Below the pieces are notes generated by a model. That model did no database searches. It worked only from the letters and a program-made list of their open reading frames with translations, and was not told the DNA's origin. Source: Candidatus Zixiibacteriota bacterium (GTDB lineage: Bacteria; Zixibacteria; MSB-5A5; UM-FILTER-46-8). Taken from it: DNA of 49,423 bases. The translations under genes and the position numbers were made by a program. Positions 17,438 through 27,801 of the stretch are shown here, one piece after another. The stretch lies in contig WJIJ01000067.1 in the NCBI GenBank assembly GCA_014730345.1, positions 1 to 49,423 of the forward strand. The letters are read 5' to 3'. Every line of letters starts with the position of its first letter. The stretch's first letter is position 1.

Positions 17438-19279
17438 CTATTTAATAAGGGAGACGCGGCCGGTTCGGTATTGATCACCGTACTTCAATCGGTAGAAGTA
17501 CAACCCGGATGTAAAACCATCCGCTTTCCATATAACTGAATGGTTTCCTCGTTCATGGAATCCTTGCATGAGTGTGGTCACGAGTTGGCCGCGGATGTTG
17601 AATATATCCAGTTTGATATTTTTCGGCGATGGGAGACAGCAATTAAAATTTGTGGACGCGTTAAAAGGGTTCGGATAAGCGTTAACCGTAACTTCCAAAT
17701 TTTCAGGAAGTCCGGGATCGTCAACCGAAGTGGCAATTAAGGCGGGGATGTAGTCAACGCCGTAATTTTGGGGAAAGTTGCTGTCACGGTAGTAACCGAT
17801 AAGGTTATCATTTCCGGAGATTTCAATTAAGCCATTGTTGGGATGATTATCCGGGTCGTTGATGACAGAAAGATGATCAAGGCTTAAAAATATGCCCGTG
17901 GATTGTCCTGTTTCCCGCATGCTGATCAATTCGCTGTCGCCGGAAAACTCCGCCGACACCCGGCAGTTGAATCTCTCCCAGCCATTCGGGTCATGGTTTT
18001 CATCAAAATCGATTACGATCATATGAACTTCATCGCCAACCCGGACGGTATCGATTTCTTGGCCGTAGGAATCGCAGAATTTAGCCGGGAAGAGATATTC
18101 GTCGATAGCTTTTATATAATCTTCACCCTCATCCATTAAATCCTCGATGGTGTGGTAGTTCCCGCTGCCCCGGCGGGACCATGAATGTTCATTGGATAAT
18201 CCCATCAAACCGTGTTGGGTATACAACGCCAGTATTATTATCCCCCGGGCATAGCCGTGGTCGAGGTCACGCCAATCGTTCCAGTGTTGATGAGGGTTCC
18301 AGCGTTCAAGGCTCTTTAAAAATGTTTCTTCATCTTCATAGTACTGCGGGTCGGAGAAGCTTTCGGAGATGCGGTATCCGAAATCATACAGGTCAGGGGC
18401 GGCATGGAAATCGTCCAGAAAATGAACTTCATTTCCGGCGTAAATCCATTCATCGATAGCCCTGTGGACCGCCTCAACTTCCGGTTCTTCACCGGTATAG
18501 GTGGAATCATAGCACCAGTTGCGGTTTAGGTTTATTCCATTCGCGTTATGACGGCTAAAACCCTCTGCGGCTCCATCGACATTGATTACCGGAACTATCT
18601 TGAATACAGTTTTATCAAGGAGTTTCTCGCCTCCGGGAGCGCCCCAGCCGATAAGGTGTTTCATCATCGCTTTCAGCATGAAACTTGGCGGAGTTTCCAT
18701 GGGATGTTGCCGTGATGTCAGCCAGGCGCATTTTTTGCCATAAGGATAGGCGGCGTTCGGGTCCTCGATGGTAACCAAGGGAATATCTCTGCCGTTGACG
18801 CTCTGTCCGATGATTTCATAACTGAAATACGGCGACGCGGAAAGCGAATCGAGGTCATTGAAAAGGTCGGTATATGTGTAGGGGAATGTTAAGGCAATCC
18901 GGGCGCTGTCTTCATCGAATGTATGCCGGAAGTACATATCATTGTTAGACATCCAGGTATCGTGGATCCTGAACCAGTTTTCATTGTCGTAAGACCCGAC
19001 CGGTTTGTGATTCTGGTTCATCCATCCATCACGATTGGTAATGCAGAAAGTAACCGTCTGACCGGACGCGTTACGGTCGATTTTAAAATAATACCAGCCA
19101 TAGAGGTCGCCATGCTGGTCGTCGAGGCGCAGGGTCAGGTTTATATGGTTCGTGTCCACAGTGCTGGCCGACTGCAGGCTGGCGCATTCGAAATCATAGG
19201 AGATATCATCGGCGGTAACCTGGGCAAAGGATGGCGAGTAGATGAGTAATGTTAGAAAAAGGGCGTTGAATAATTTCAT
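17438..19279 (-). CDS. Secreted M14-family zinc carboxypeptidase with T9SS sorting domain
   Basis: I use the ATG at 19279 (613 residues), since GGAG lies 6 nt before it; an ATG four codons upstream has no SD. The signal peptide ends near PSFAQ. An N-terminal beta domain (~20-135) precedes the peptidase. Zinc ligands are His192 and Glu195 (RQHPMETP) and His292 (DDFHAAPD). NLNRNW near 250 supplies the substrate-binding Asn-Arg pair and Glu364 (LSNEHSW) fits the general base. The RQHPxET form is closer to the cytosolic-carboxypeptidase-like (CCP/M14-like) branch than to carboxypeptidase A. It would remove C-terminal residues from peptides outside the cell. From ~534 the tail NAYPNPFNAS, FNIRGQLV, SGLYFYRL and GRVSLIK is a sorting domain. 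All catalytic residues are present, so activity is likely; the specificity is not predictable. Confidence 0.92.
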   Translation of the reverse strand: MKLFNALFLTLLIYSPSFAQVTADDISYDFECASLQSASTVDTNHINLTLRLDDQHGDLYGWYYFKIDRNASGQTVTFCITNRDGWMNQNHKPVGSYDNENWFRIHDTWMSNNDMYFRHTFDEDSARIALTFPYTYTDLFNDLDSLSASPYFSYEIIGQSVNGRDIPLVTIEDPNAAYPYGKKCAWLTSRQHPMETPPSFMLKAMMKHLIGWGAPGGEKLLDKTVFKIVPVINVDGAAEGFSRHNANGINLNRNWCYDSTYTGEEPEVEAVHRAIDEWIYAGNEVHFLDDFHAAPDLYDFGYRISESFSDPQYYEDEETFLKSLERWNPHQHWNDWRDLDHGYARGIIILALYTQHGLMGLSNEHSWSRRGSGNYHTIEDLMDEGEDYIKAIDEYLFPAKFCDSYGQEIDTVRVGDEVHMIVIDFDENHDPNGWERFNCRVSAEFSGDSELISMRETGQSTGIFLSLDHLSVINDPDNHPNNGLIEISGNDNLIGYYRDSNFPQNYGVDYIPALIATSVDDPGLPENLEVTVNAYPNPFNASTNFNCCLPSPKNIKLDIFNIRGQLVTTLMQGFHERGNHSVIWKADGFTSGLYFYRLKYGDQYRTGRVSLIK

Positions 19280-19391
19280 GTAATACTCCATCTAACTATC
19301 TATAATATACAGGAAATTCCCCTATTGTCAATAGCGATGCCGCAAGAGAATGAAGTGTAGTGATTTATAAAGTAAACGGGAGACATAAAAA

Positions 19392-21506
19392 CTATTTCAA
19401 AAGAAGCATAGCCGACGACTTGGTGTTTTGATCCGAGGAAAGCCGGAAGTAATATACACCGCTGGGCAGTCCGGAGGCATTCCATTGAATTGAGTATGCG
19501 CCGCGGTTTTGGTATCCGGTATGGAGATTTACGATATGCTGACCGAGGAGGTTGTAGATATCGATACGGACATTAGATTTTTCAGGTATCGAGTATTGGA
19601 TGCTGGTGGATGAGTTGAATGGATTGGGGTAGTTCTGGATAGTAAGGAAATCTCCGGGAGGGGGAGGCTCATCATCGGGGACAACTGTTTGTATAGAATC
19701 GCCGCCGCCATAAGCGCCCATATCGGAACGTTCTCCTCCCAACCCCATACTGCAGTCGAACAGGGTATCCCTCATTAAGGGGTCGCCTATATCGATGCAA
19801 GGGGAGTCATAAGGATCGCCGCACTCGACAGCCATAAGGTGAAAGTCACTGTTTTCCGGGTCCCTGAATAACGGTTCTATATCGATAATACCTGTCCCCG
19901 GATACCCGCCCTGTACATTGCAATATAAGACCGAATCGTCGGATTCATGGAGGACAAGCTGAAGGCCGTCATTGGACGAATTACCGTAAATGATGCAATT
20001 TTTGATTTTTGAATCTGAGCTTCGGGAATAGATTCCCCCGCCCCTTTCGGCAGAAGAGTTACCGTAGATAACATTGTTGATTATTATGCCGTCGCTGGCG
20101 AACAGGCGAATGCCCCCGCCGTCACGGCTGGCGTTGTTGTTGTAGATCAGGTTATTAAACAGCCGAAAGGAGGTGGAATTATCGTAGACCCCGCCGCCAT
20201 CGCGGGAGTAGTTTTCGTATATGCGGTTGAAGACAATTGTCGGCAGGGCGTTCTCGGTAACATAGATACCGCCGCCGAATGTATATGTGCGGTTGTTATA
20301 AATCTCGTTATTGTAGATAAAGGCATTCGAGTTGGATTTGCAGAAGATACCGCCGCCGGAACCGGAGCCCCTGCATATATTTCCACGGAAAGTATTCCCT
20401 TCTATAACCGGCCAGCCGATGACATGTCCGCAGTACATACCCCCTCCGCCATAAGTAACGTTTTCATTATTTTCGATTAAATTATCGCGAATGATAGGAC
20501 TGCATGTCGTGGCGATTCCTCCTCCGTAGAGGTGACCGCTGTTGTTATGTATATGGTTTTCTATAATCTGCATTTCGGAATATACTCCGCACCAGATGCC
20601 CCCGCCGTCCGCCTGGAGAGTCCTGTTGGAATCAATGGTGTTTTCGTAAACATAAGCGCTCGAATGCTCATAGCAATATATTCCCCCGCCGAATAACTCA
20701 GCGGTGTTTCCGGTTACCTGGTTATCGATGATATCGGGGCGGGAATAATTAACGCAGGCAATTCCGCCGCCGTTGGCTGAAGCTGTGTTGCCGCGGATGT
20801 AATTGGCGGTTATAACCGGATCGGCGTTGTATGTATATATTGCCCCGCCGTTGTTAAACGATGAATTATCCTCTATGTTGTTGTTCTCAATAATTGCTTC
20901 CGATTCAACGCAACCGATAGCGCCGCCTGTTTGAGCTAAGTTGGAATCAAACTGGTTGCCGGCGGCATAAGCTTGTGAGGAATATATATAAACCGCTCCC
21001 CCGCTCTGGCTGGCGATATTGTTTTTAAAGGTGTTGTTGATTATTGTGAGGTCGCATTCGGTTGCCAGAGCGCCGCCATTGTAAGCAGTATTTGATTTGA
21101 AGAGGTTGTTTTTTATTACCGGTGTGCTTTCATACTGGCATCCTATCGCTCCCCCATTTTCCGCCGAACCGTTTCTTAAGGTGAAACCGGTGACCATAGC
21201 AGTGCTGTCCTCGCCGTTTTCGAAAGCGATAATCCTGCCGTTATTGCTGCCGTCTAAAACGGTGATGGAAATATAGGAAGTATCGCCGGTAGTTAAATAC
21301 TGAGATGCAAGTACCACATTTTTCCCATTGAAATTAAGATGTTCTTCGTATATTCCGGGTTGGACAAGCACCGTATCTCCGTGTGACGCGGAGTTGATGC
21401 CGGTTTGGATATTACTGTAATCGTCGGGGATATTTATTATAACCGCGTTGGCGCTGAGAAATGAAAGGAACAGAATCGAGAGCGCCGGGATTATGATATT
21501 CTTCAT
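19392..21506 (-). CDS. Secreted right-handed beta-helix protein (GGGI repeats) with T9SS sorting domain, copy 1
   Basis: I start at 21506 (704 residues), where the signal peptide begins (MKNIIIPALSILFLSFLSAN); a longer frame starts at 21548 with a non-signal-like extension. After IINIPDDYSNIQ, a pectate-lyase-like N-cap with GDTVLVQPGIYEE, come about 15 units of 21-24 residues built on GG[AG][IVM] plus N-rich turns, such as NGGAIYT, FGGGIYC and DGGGIWC. This is the pattern of parallel beta-helices and of chlamydial Pmp passenger domains. Before the tail lies SPCIDIGDP and SDMGAYGG, the choice-of-anchor Q type end-cap. The C-terminus has QNYPNPFNSS, IYNLLGQHIV and SAMLLLK. Likely cell-surface or released; adhesion or polysaccharide lyase activity are both possible, and I see no lyase catalytic motif. 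Paralog of the gene at 21665. Confidence 0.92.
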   Translation of the reverse strand: MKNIIIPALSILFLSFLSANAVIINIPDDYSNIQTGINSASHGDTVLVQPGIYEEHLNFNGKNVVLASQYLTTGDTSYISITVLDGSNNGRIIAFENGEDSTAMVTGFTLRNGSAENGGAIGCQYESTPVIKNNLFKSNTAYNGGALATECDLTIINNTFKNNIASQSGGAVYIYSSQAYAAGNQFDSNLAQTGGAIGCVESEAIIENNNIEDNSSFNNGGAIYTYNADPVITANYIRGNTASANGGGIACVNYSRPDIIDNQVTGNTAELFGGGIYCYEHSSAYVYENTIDSNRTLQADGGGIWCGVYSEMQIIENHIHNNSGHLYGGGIATTCSPIIRDNLIENNENVTYGGGGMYCGHVIGWPVIEGNTFRGNICRGSGSGGGIFCKSNSNAFIYNNEIYNNRTYTFGGGIYVTENALPTIVFNRIYENYSRDGGGVYDNSTSFRLFNNLIYNNNASRDGGGIRLFASDGIIINNVIYGNSSAERGGGIYSRSSDSKIKNCIIYGNSSNDGLQLVLHESDDSVLYCNVQGGYPGTGIIDIEPLFRDPENSDFHLMAVECGDPYDSPCIDIGDPLMRDTLFDCSMGLGGERSDMGAYGGGDSIQTVVPDDEPPPPGDFLTIQNYPNPFNSSTSIQYSIPEKSNVRIDIYNLLGQHIVNLHTGYQNRGAYSIQWNASGLPSGVYYFRLSSDQNTKSSAMLLLK

Positions 21507-21664
21507 TTGATAATCTTCAAGGATTTTAGCGAGGCTACTACATACCATTCATGAATAAGTGAAAGCCAACGATATCTTCGCAATTGTTCACAAATAATAT
21601 AATCGATTATCAAATTTTCACAAGATATATTTTGAGGATAAAGCTGATAAGCCAGTAGAGAAGC

Positions 21665-23773
21665 CTATTTTAATAAGACCATAGACCTGGAATTTACTAT
21701 ACCGTCAGCTGATATCGAATAATAGTAAACACCACTGGCATAAGATGATGCATCCCAATTAATGGAGTATATCCCCGCATCCTGGGGACCGGCGAACAGG
21801 TTTTCAATATGCTGTCCGGAAATGTTGAAAATATCGATACGCACTTCCGATTTGCCGGGAATTTGATACCGAATATTGGTTGATGAGTTGAATGGATTGG
21901 GATAGTTTTGCATTAAATGAAATCCGTCAACAGGTTTATCGCTATAATCCGGTATGAAAGTTTGGGTCGTTTCACCGCCGCCGTAAGCGCCCATATCGCT
22001 TCGTTCACTTCCTAATCCCATACTGCAATCGAGCAGGGTGTCGATAATATGGGGCGCGCCCATATCGATGCAGGGGGAGTCGTATGGGTCGCCGCAGTAG
22101 ATAGCCATAAGGTGAAAATCGGCATTATCGGGGTCACGGAAATAAGGTTCTTGGTCGATATTGCCGATTCCCTGGTATCCACCCTGCACATTGTTATAAA
22201 CCGCTGAGTCATCGGATTCGTGCAAAACCAATTGTAGACCATCTGTTGATACATTTTCGTAAATAATACAATTTTTAATTTTAGAGTCGGAACTGCGCGA
22301 GTAAATACCGCCTCCTCTTTCCTCGGCGGAGTTTCCGTAAATAACATTATTAACCATTAAACCATCGCTGGCGAAAAGACGTATCCCGCCGCCATCGCGG
22401 CTCGCGGAGTTATCATATATCAGGTTGTTCAATAGCCGGAAGCTGGTGGAGTTGTCATATACGCCCCCGCCGTCCATCGATGTATTGTTGTATACTCGGT
22501 TGAATACAATAGTAGGTAACGAATTCTCGGTAATATAGATACCGCCCCCGAATGTATTCGTCTGGTTGTCATATATTTCATTATTATATATGAAAGGGTT
22601 TGAATTAGATTTACAAAAAATACCACCGCCCTCAGCGGAGTTTCTGCAAATGTTACCCCGGAAGATGTTTCCTTCAATTATCGGAAAACCTATCACGTGG
22701 CCGCAATACATTCCGCCTCCGCCGTTATTAACATTTTCATTGTACTCGATTATATTATCGCGGATGGTGGGACTGCATATAGTGGCAATCCCGCCACCAT
22801 AAAGGTTTCCACTATTGTAAGCGACAGTGTTTTCGATAATTTGCAGGTCGGAACCCCTGCCGCACCATATACCACCGCCGTCGACCTGCAGCGTCCTGTT
22901 GGAGTCAACCGTGTTATTAAAAACATAGGCGCTGGAGTTGTTGTAACAATAGATGCCGCCGCCGTACAACTCGGCGGTATTATTGTGAATTACATTGTCA
23001 GTTATGGATGGCTGAGAAGAAGTAATCCCGCTTATTCCTCCGCCATTCGCGCCGGAAATATTATTAGCAATATAGTTTCCCGTGATTGCGGGGCTGGAGT
23101 TGTCCATGAAAATTCCTCCGCCGTTACCGGAGGCATTATTGTTGGTTATATCGTTGTTTTCTATCGTAGCGTCAGATTGCATACAGCTTATACCGCCTCC
23201 TAAATTCGAGGAGTTTGAATCCATGAGATTCTGGGAAATATAAGCTTCCGAATTAAAAAGATATATTGCTCCGCCGCCCTGGGCAGAGCTGTTTCGTTTG
23301 AGAGTATTATTAATGATCCTGGCGTCGGTGTTCAATGCTATAGCTCCTCCGAAGGGCGAGGTATTCAGCAACATTATATTATTGCGTATCACCGGGTTAC
23401 TTTCCAGACGACAGCCGATAGCGCCGCCGAAATCGCCTACCCCATTGGTGATAGTAAATCCGCAGATTACGGCAGTTGTGTCCTCGCCGTTTTCGAAAGT
23501 GACTACCCTGCCGTTCTGCCCGCCGTCTATTATGGTAGAGGAGATATAAGATGTATCATTAGTAGTAAAATATAGGGACCCGAGCTTTATATTTTTGCCA
23601 TTGAAATTTAAAAGCTCTTGATAGGCGCCTGGTTGGACTAAAACGGTATCGCCGTTATTGCTTGCGTCGATACCGAGTTGTATCTGGTTATAATCAGCAG
23701 GGATGTTGATTATATCGGAGTGGGCCCTTGGTGAGAGCGAAATCATGAGGATGAGTAATAATACGCGGCGCAT
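21665..23773 (-). CDS. Secreted right-handed beta-helix protein (GGGI repeats) with T9SS sorting domain, copy 2
   Basis: The 702-residue product is a close tandem paralog of the gene at 19392, co-linear from the N-cap (IINIPADYNQIQ, GDTVLVQPGAYQE) through the GGGI repeats (GGGIWCGRGSD, GGGMYCGHVIG) to the end-cap (SPCIDMGAP, SDMGAYGG) and the sorting domain (QNYPNPFNSS, IFNISGQHIE, SMVLLK). The signal peptide is MRRVLLLILMISLSPRAHS. Several stretches in the second half are nearly identical between the copies, for example around IEGNxFRGNICR and SDSKIKNCIIY, whereas the N-terminal thirds differ more. It is the upstream gene of the pair, 158 bp before its partner, and both may share a transcript. 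An AAAGGCAGG purine run precedes the ATG. Function as for copy 1: surface beta-helix, role unknown. Confidence 0.92.
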   Translation of the reverse strand: MRRVLLLILMISLSPRAHSDIINIPADYNQIQLGIDASNNGDTVLVQPGAYQELLNFNGKNIKLGSLYFTTNDTSYISSTIIDGGQNGRVVTFENGEDTTAVICGFTITNGVGDFGGAIGCRLESNPVIRNNIMLLNTSPFGGAIALNTDARIINNTLKRNSSAQGGGAIYLFNSEAYISQNLMDSNSSNLGGGISCMQSDATIENNDITNNNASGNGGGIFMDNSSPAITGNYIANNISGANGGGISGITSSQPSITDNVIHNNTAELYGGGIYCYNNSSAYVFNNTVDSNRTLQVDGGGIWCGRGSDLQIIENTVAYNSGNLYGGGIATICSPTIRDNIIEYNENVNNGGGGMYCGHVIGFPIIEGNIFRGNICRNSAEGGGIFCKSNSNPFIYNNEIYDNQTNTFGGGIYITENSLPTIVFNRVYNNTSMDGGGVYDNSTSFRLLNNLIYDNSASRDGGGIRLFASDGLMVNNVIYGNSAEERGGGIYSRSSDSKIKNCIIYENVSTDGLQLVLHESDDSAVYNNVQGGYQGIGNIDQEPYFRDPDNADFHLMAIYCGDPYDSPCIDMGAPHIIDTLLDCSMGLGSERSDMGAYGGGETTQTFIPDYSDKPVDGFHLMQNYPNPFNSSTNIRYQIPGKSEVRIDIFNISGQHIENLFAGPQDAGIYSINWDASSYASGVYYYSISADGIVNSRSMVLLK

Positions 23774-24504
23774 TTAAAACCTGCCTTTCTCGAAAAATCA
23801 TACGGCTATTTATAAACCAGTTTGATTTTGGTTTCTAATACCACCCAGCCCTTAGTAGTCCAAAGCAGAAAAAAGCTATAATGATTATCGTTGTTCCAGC
23901 CCGAAGCAGATCAAAGCAGGTATTTATTCCTGGTGCGATTCCAAATCGCTTTAAACGACACACTTCTTAAGTAGCAAAGTGCTATCAAGCTGTAAAATAA
24001 TAATATATTCGAAAAAAGCAAGCATTATTATTTCTGGGAAGCAACTTGGGGTTTGGATTTTGCACCTGCTTTTACTATTTGTGAAAACGGTTTCATATTT
24101 TGAAAATGAAACCGAAGCAAGGAATTTGAATTTATTCATTCCTTTTGGAAAGGCCCGGTTTAAGTTGCTGGGGCAGTATAAAAACGGCTAAAAACAGGCT
24201 AAAAATGGGATTTCAAATTTACAAACATAATAAACTTCAAAACCGGCATTTCCTTTGCGTTTCAAGGGGTTTGAAAAGATATGGAAAACCCAATTAAATC
24301 TTGACAAATAGGGGAATTATATTATTTTATTATATCTGGATAGTAGGAAGATGTGTTCTCATCAATTACATATGATCCGGAATTAAAGCAAGCGTAAATT
24401 AGTGTTGCGTTTGCTAAGTTTTTGAAACTAATCGAGTAATGCAACTGTTACAATTACGGTAAGGAAAACAGGTCATTTTATTTAATTCTATCATGGAGGT
24501 TATA
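23774..24504. other. Long divergent intergenic region (about 730 bp), no gene seen
   Basis: The region separates the minus-strand beta-helix gene from the plus-strand protease genes. Two overlapping frames of 62 and 70 codons near 23951-24191 have no SD or recognisable features. A small hairpin GCGATT-CCA-AATCGC lies at 23935-23949. On the minus strand TTGGAC, 17 bp, TATTAG is a weak promoter candidate for the beta-helix gene. The plus-strand promoter at 24301 is listed separately; its ~165-nt leader includes a weak stem (GCAAGCG with CGTTTGC), but I recognise no riboswitch class. Confidence 0.5.
24301..24328 (+). promoter_or_regulatory. Probable sigma70 promoter of the tandem S8 protease genes
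   Basis: A perfect TTGACA (24301-24306) is followed after 16 bp by TATTTT (24323-24328) in a very AT-rich stretch with other possible -10 registers. Transcription would start near 24335, giving a leader of about 170 nt before the ATG at 24505. Confidence 0.5.
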
Positions 24505-27500
24505 ATGTACTTATCTTTGCGCAAGACAACTATCATTCTGCTTGGTCTTTTATTCGCGTTTTCGGCAAGCGCCGTCTATGCCGAAGTTTTAACCAGCGCG
24601 GAAGGCTATCAGTACTTCTCGGACAGGATGATTGTTTGCACCACCAAAGATTCTCCAAAACTGAACACCGGTGAATTGGCTACGGCTGGTTTCACTACCG
24701 GTGTACAATCAATCGATAATCTCTGCGCTCAATATGGCGTAGAACGCGTTGAACCCTATTATAAAGGCAAGCTGAAAAGAGCGGTGCATCTGAAAGAGCT
24801 GATGTCCCGTACTTATGTTTTCTTTATAAATGAGACGAAAAGTGTTCACGAAGCGCGGGTGGCATTCAGCGCGGATACCAATGTTGAACACACCGATTTA
24901 TGGGATATCCCGGTTCCTTTTTACACACCCAACGATCCACGGTTAAACCAGCAGTGGTTCCTGGGCCAGATCAACGCTTATGATGCGTGGGATATAATCC
25001 GCGGCCAGCAATCAGAATTCGGGATTATTGGTATAAGTGATACAGGCGTTTATTATGAACATCCCGATCTCGAGCCCAATATGTGGATCAACGGTCCTGA
25101 GGACATTAATGGTAACGGTACTTATGAACCGTACGATGAAAGCAGCGGGGGCGACTGGAACTACGAGGATGACGATGATAACGGTTATGAAGATGACGTA
25201 GTTGGTTTTGACTTCGGCTGGGGCGACCCGGATCCGAAAGAAGACAGTCCCACTCATGGAACACATGTTGCGGGATGCGCTTCGGAAGCTACCGATAATG
25301 ACGAAGGCGGTGCCGGAATAGGTTTCTCCGGAAAGATAATCGCGGCTAAGGGAGCTCGCAACGGCCAGTTGACCGCGGTTTATGCCGCGATAATTTACTC
25401 GGCAGAGAATGGAGCCCACGTTTGTAACTGCAGTTGGGGCAGTAACTATTACAGCAATACCAACCAGCAGATTATCCGCAACTCTTTCCTCGATGGATGT
25501 CTGGTTATAGCGGCGGCCGGTAACGACGGCGTTTCCACCAGGCACTATCCGGCGGCTTACGACAGCTGTCTTTCAGTGGCGGCTACCACCAGGAACGATG
25601 TCAGGGCAAGTTTCACCAACTATGGTGACTGGGTTGACATCTCCGCCCCGGGCGTGGACATATATTCAACCTGGGCTACCGGTTCTTACCAGTCCCTGCA
25701 GGGAACCTCGATGGCTTCCCCGGTGGTATCCGGCGTAGCCAGCCTGGTTATTTCGCAGAATCACCTGCGCACTCCTCAGCAGATATGGGATATCTTGAAA
25801 TCTTCCGCCGACAGTCTTTCGCTTTATAACGCCAATCCGAATTATATCGGTCAGCTTGGAACCGGGCGTGTAGACGCTTACGCGGCTCTGGCGGCGGGTA
25901 CCATGCCCAATATCCAGTACGTCGAAATGGATATCAGCATCCTTAACGACGACGGCGATGGGATCCTGAACCCGGGCGAAAATATTGAAATGGTAATTAC
26001 ACTCCAGAACATCTGGGCGGACGCTACCAATGTACAGGGTACATTAACCGGTCCGAGCTATATGACCGTAACTGACGGCGAAGCTACTTTTGGCAACATC
26101 CCCAGCGGGGGAGAGGCCGATAACTCAGCCGACCCGTTTGATGTCGAAATCGCCCTGGATGCTCCGGTCGAAATCGCGGATATGAATCTGCATATTACCG
26201 CTGAGGGCGATTACGAAGTCGATTTGACCATACCGCTGGAAATCGCGTTGAACCAGTTGAATTTCCCGATGAGTGTTGACGGAAATATCGAAGGAAGCTT
26301 TGGCTTTGATGACTTCGATGGCAACGGGGTTGAAGAAATCGTCTTCGGAACCTCCGATGACGAAGTACATATTATTGATTCCGATGGCACCGAATTACCG
26401 GGTTGGCCGGTTGTTGTGGACGGCGATGTAGTTGGTGGAGTAGCCATTGGGCAGGTTGATTATGCCGGTACCAGGGACGTGGTTGTTGCCACCAAGACCG
26501 GTAATATTTATGCTATTAACTCTTTGGGAAGCGTTTTCCAGGGATTCCCTGTAAACGCCGGCCAGAGTTATTACAGCACTCCGACGCTCGCCGACATAAA
26601 TGGTGACAACACCCACGAGATAATCTGTACGGCTTTCGGCGACGGTAAGCTTTACGTGTTGAAGTCCGATGGAAGCGACCTGGACGGATTCCCGGTAGAA
26701 ACCGGCAACCGTTTTTATGGAAGTGCGGCGGTTGGTGATATAGACAACGACGGCAGTCCGGAAATCATTGCCGGCGTTCTTGATGGAAACCTGCAGGCAT
26801 GGAACCATGATGGTACTGTAGTATCTGGTTTCCCTGTAAATCTGCAGGACGCTATCTGGGTAGCCCCGGCGCTTGGCGATATCGATAACGACGGCGACCT
26901 GGAAATCGCGATTGGCACCCAGGGAGGCAATCTTTACGCGGTCCATCACGACGGTTCGATAGTAAGCGGATTCCCGGCGGCTCTCAGCGGCACCATTAAA
27001 TCGGATCCTTCTGTTGCCCAGGTTGTTGGCGATGACGGCCTTGAAATTTTCGTAGGCACTAACGACCATTTCCTTTATGGCGTCAAGGGCGACGGTAGTA
27101 TTATGACCGGATTCCCTGTCGATTGTAACAACTCGATAACCTCTTCTCCTTCGATTGCCGATCTCGACGGTGACGGTGAGAACGAGGTGTTCGTTTCCGC
27201 TACCGACGGCGTTATTTACGGTTTCAATCCTGACGGTTCCGCGGTGAGGAATTTCCCGGTTCCGACATACGGTACGCTCACCAATTCCTCGGTTGCTATC
27301 GGTAATTTCGATGGCGATGGCGACCTTGAACTGGCAGTAGGATTACGCCAGAGCTTTGACAACGTATTCGTTGTCGATTACAAGGAAACAGCATCGTTCT
27401 CGGGATCTGACTGGCGTATGTTCGGGCATGATATAACCCGCACCCATCGCTGGCATGAATGGCAGACGGATATCGACGATGAAGGTCCCGACGCCCTGCC

Positions 27501-27780
27501 TAAGGCGTTCGAACTTTCCCAGAACTATCCCAATCCGTTCAACCCCTCAACCAAGATAATGTACAGCCTGCCTTCGGACTCCAAGGTTAAGATGGTTGTT
27601 TACAACCTGATGGGTAGAGAAGTGGCTACCCTGGTTGATAAGCACCAGAAGGCCGGCAGTCATGAGGTGGCCTGGGATGGCAGAAACGCGGGCGGTCAGA
27701 AAGTAGCCAGCGGAATTTACTTCTATAAGCTGGATACAGATGACCAATCAGCAGTGAAGAAAATGCTTCTGATGAAGTAA
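24505..27780 (+). CDS. Secreted subtilisin-like (S8) protease with FG-GAP repeats and T9SS sorting domain, copy 1
   Basis: The ATG at 24505 (1091 residues) has GGAGG 5 nt upstream and begins a signal peptide (MYLSLRKTTIILLGLLFAFS); an ATG four codons earlier overlaps that SD and is less likely. Residues ~30-145 resemble an I9-like propeptide. The S8 domain carries the triad Asp179 (GISDTGV), His251 (THGTHVAG) and Ser402 (QGTSMASP). A calcium-type loop DINGNGTY and an acidic DDDDNGYEDD lie between Asp and His. From ~590, after an Ig-like segment (NPGENIEMVITL), come six or more FG-GAP/VCBS units of the form GDIDNDGSPEIIAG plus NHDGTVVSGFPV, predicted to form a calcium-rich beta-propeller. The tail has QNYPNPFNPS, VYNLMGREVA and KKMLLMK. 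Intact triad, so probably an active extracellular endopeptidase. Tandem paralog of the gene at 27891. Confidence 0.94.
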   Translation: MYLSLRKTTIILLGLLFAFSASAVYAEVLTSAEGYQYFSDRMIVCTTKDSPKLNTGELATAGFTTGVQSIDNLCAQYGVERVEPYYKGKLKRAVHLKELMSRTYVFFINETKSVHEARVAFSADTNVEHTDLWDIPVPFYTPNDPRLNQQWFLGQINAYDAWDIIRGQQSEFGIIGISDTGVYYEHPDLEPNMWINGPEDINGNGTYEPYDESSGGDWNYEDDDDNGYEDDVVGFDFGWGDPDPKEDSPTHGTHVAGCASEATDNDEGGAGIGFSGKIIAAKGARNGQLTAVYAAIIYSAENGAHVCNCSWGSNYYSNTNQQIIRNSFLDGCLVIAAAGNDGVSTRHYPAAYDSCLSVAATTRNDVRASFTNYGDWVDISAPGVDIYSTWATGSYQSLQGTSMASPVVSGVASLVISQNHLRTPQQIWDILKSSADSLSLYNANPNYIGQLGTGRVDAYAALAAGTMPNIQYVEMDISILNDDGDGILNPGENIEMVITLQNIWADATNVQGTLTGPSYMTVTDGEATFGNIPSGGEADNSADPFDVEIALDAPVEIADMNLHITAEGDYEVDLTIPLEIALNQLNFPMSVDGNIEGSFGFDDFDGNGVEEIVFGTSDDEVHIIDSDGTELPGWPVVVDGDVVGGVAIGQVDYAGTRDVVVATKTGNIYAINSLGSVFQGFPVNAGQSYYSTPTLADINGDNTHEIICTAFGDGKLYVLKSDGSDLDGFPVETGNRFYGSAAVGDIDNDGSPEIIAGVLDGNLQAWNHDGTVVSGFPVNLQDAIWVAPALGDIDNDGDLEIAIGTQGGNLYAVHHDGSIVSGFPAALSGTIKSDPSVAQVVGDDGLEIFVGTNDHFLYGVKGDGSIMTGFPVDCNNSITSSPSIADLDGDGENEVFVSATDGVIYGFNPDGSAVRNFPVPTYGTLTNSSVAIGNFDGDGDLELAVGLRQSFDNVFVVDYKETASFSGSDWRMFGHDITRTHRWHEWQTDIDDEGPDALPKAFELSQNYPNPFNPSTKIMYSLPSDSKVKMVVYNLMGREVATLVDKHQKAGSHEVAWDGRNAGGQKVASGIYFYKLDTDDQSAVKKMLLMK

Positions 27781-27801
27781 TTCTAATATAATGTTGCACT
27801 T

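Noticed and set aside
23951-24191. Two overlapping opposite-strand frames of 62 and 70 codons
   Set aside because: No SD, low-complexity AT-rich composition, each overlapped by the other, no recognisable motif.
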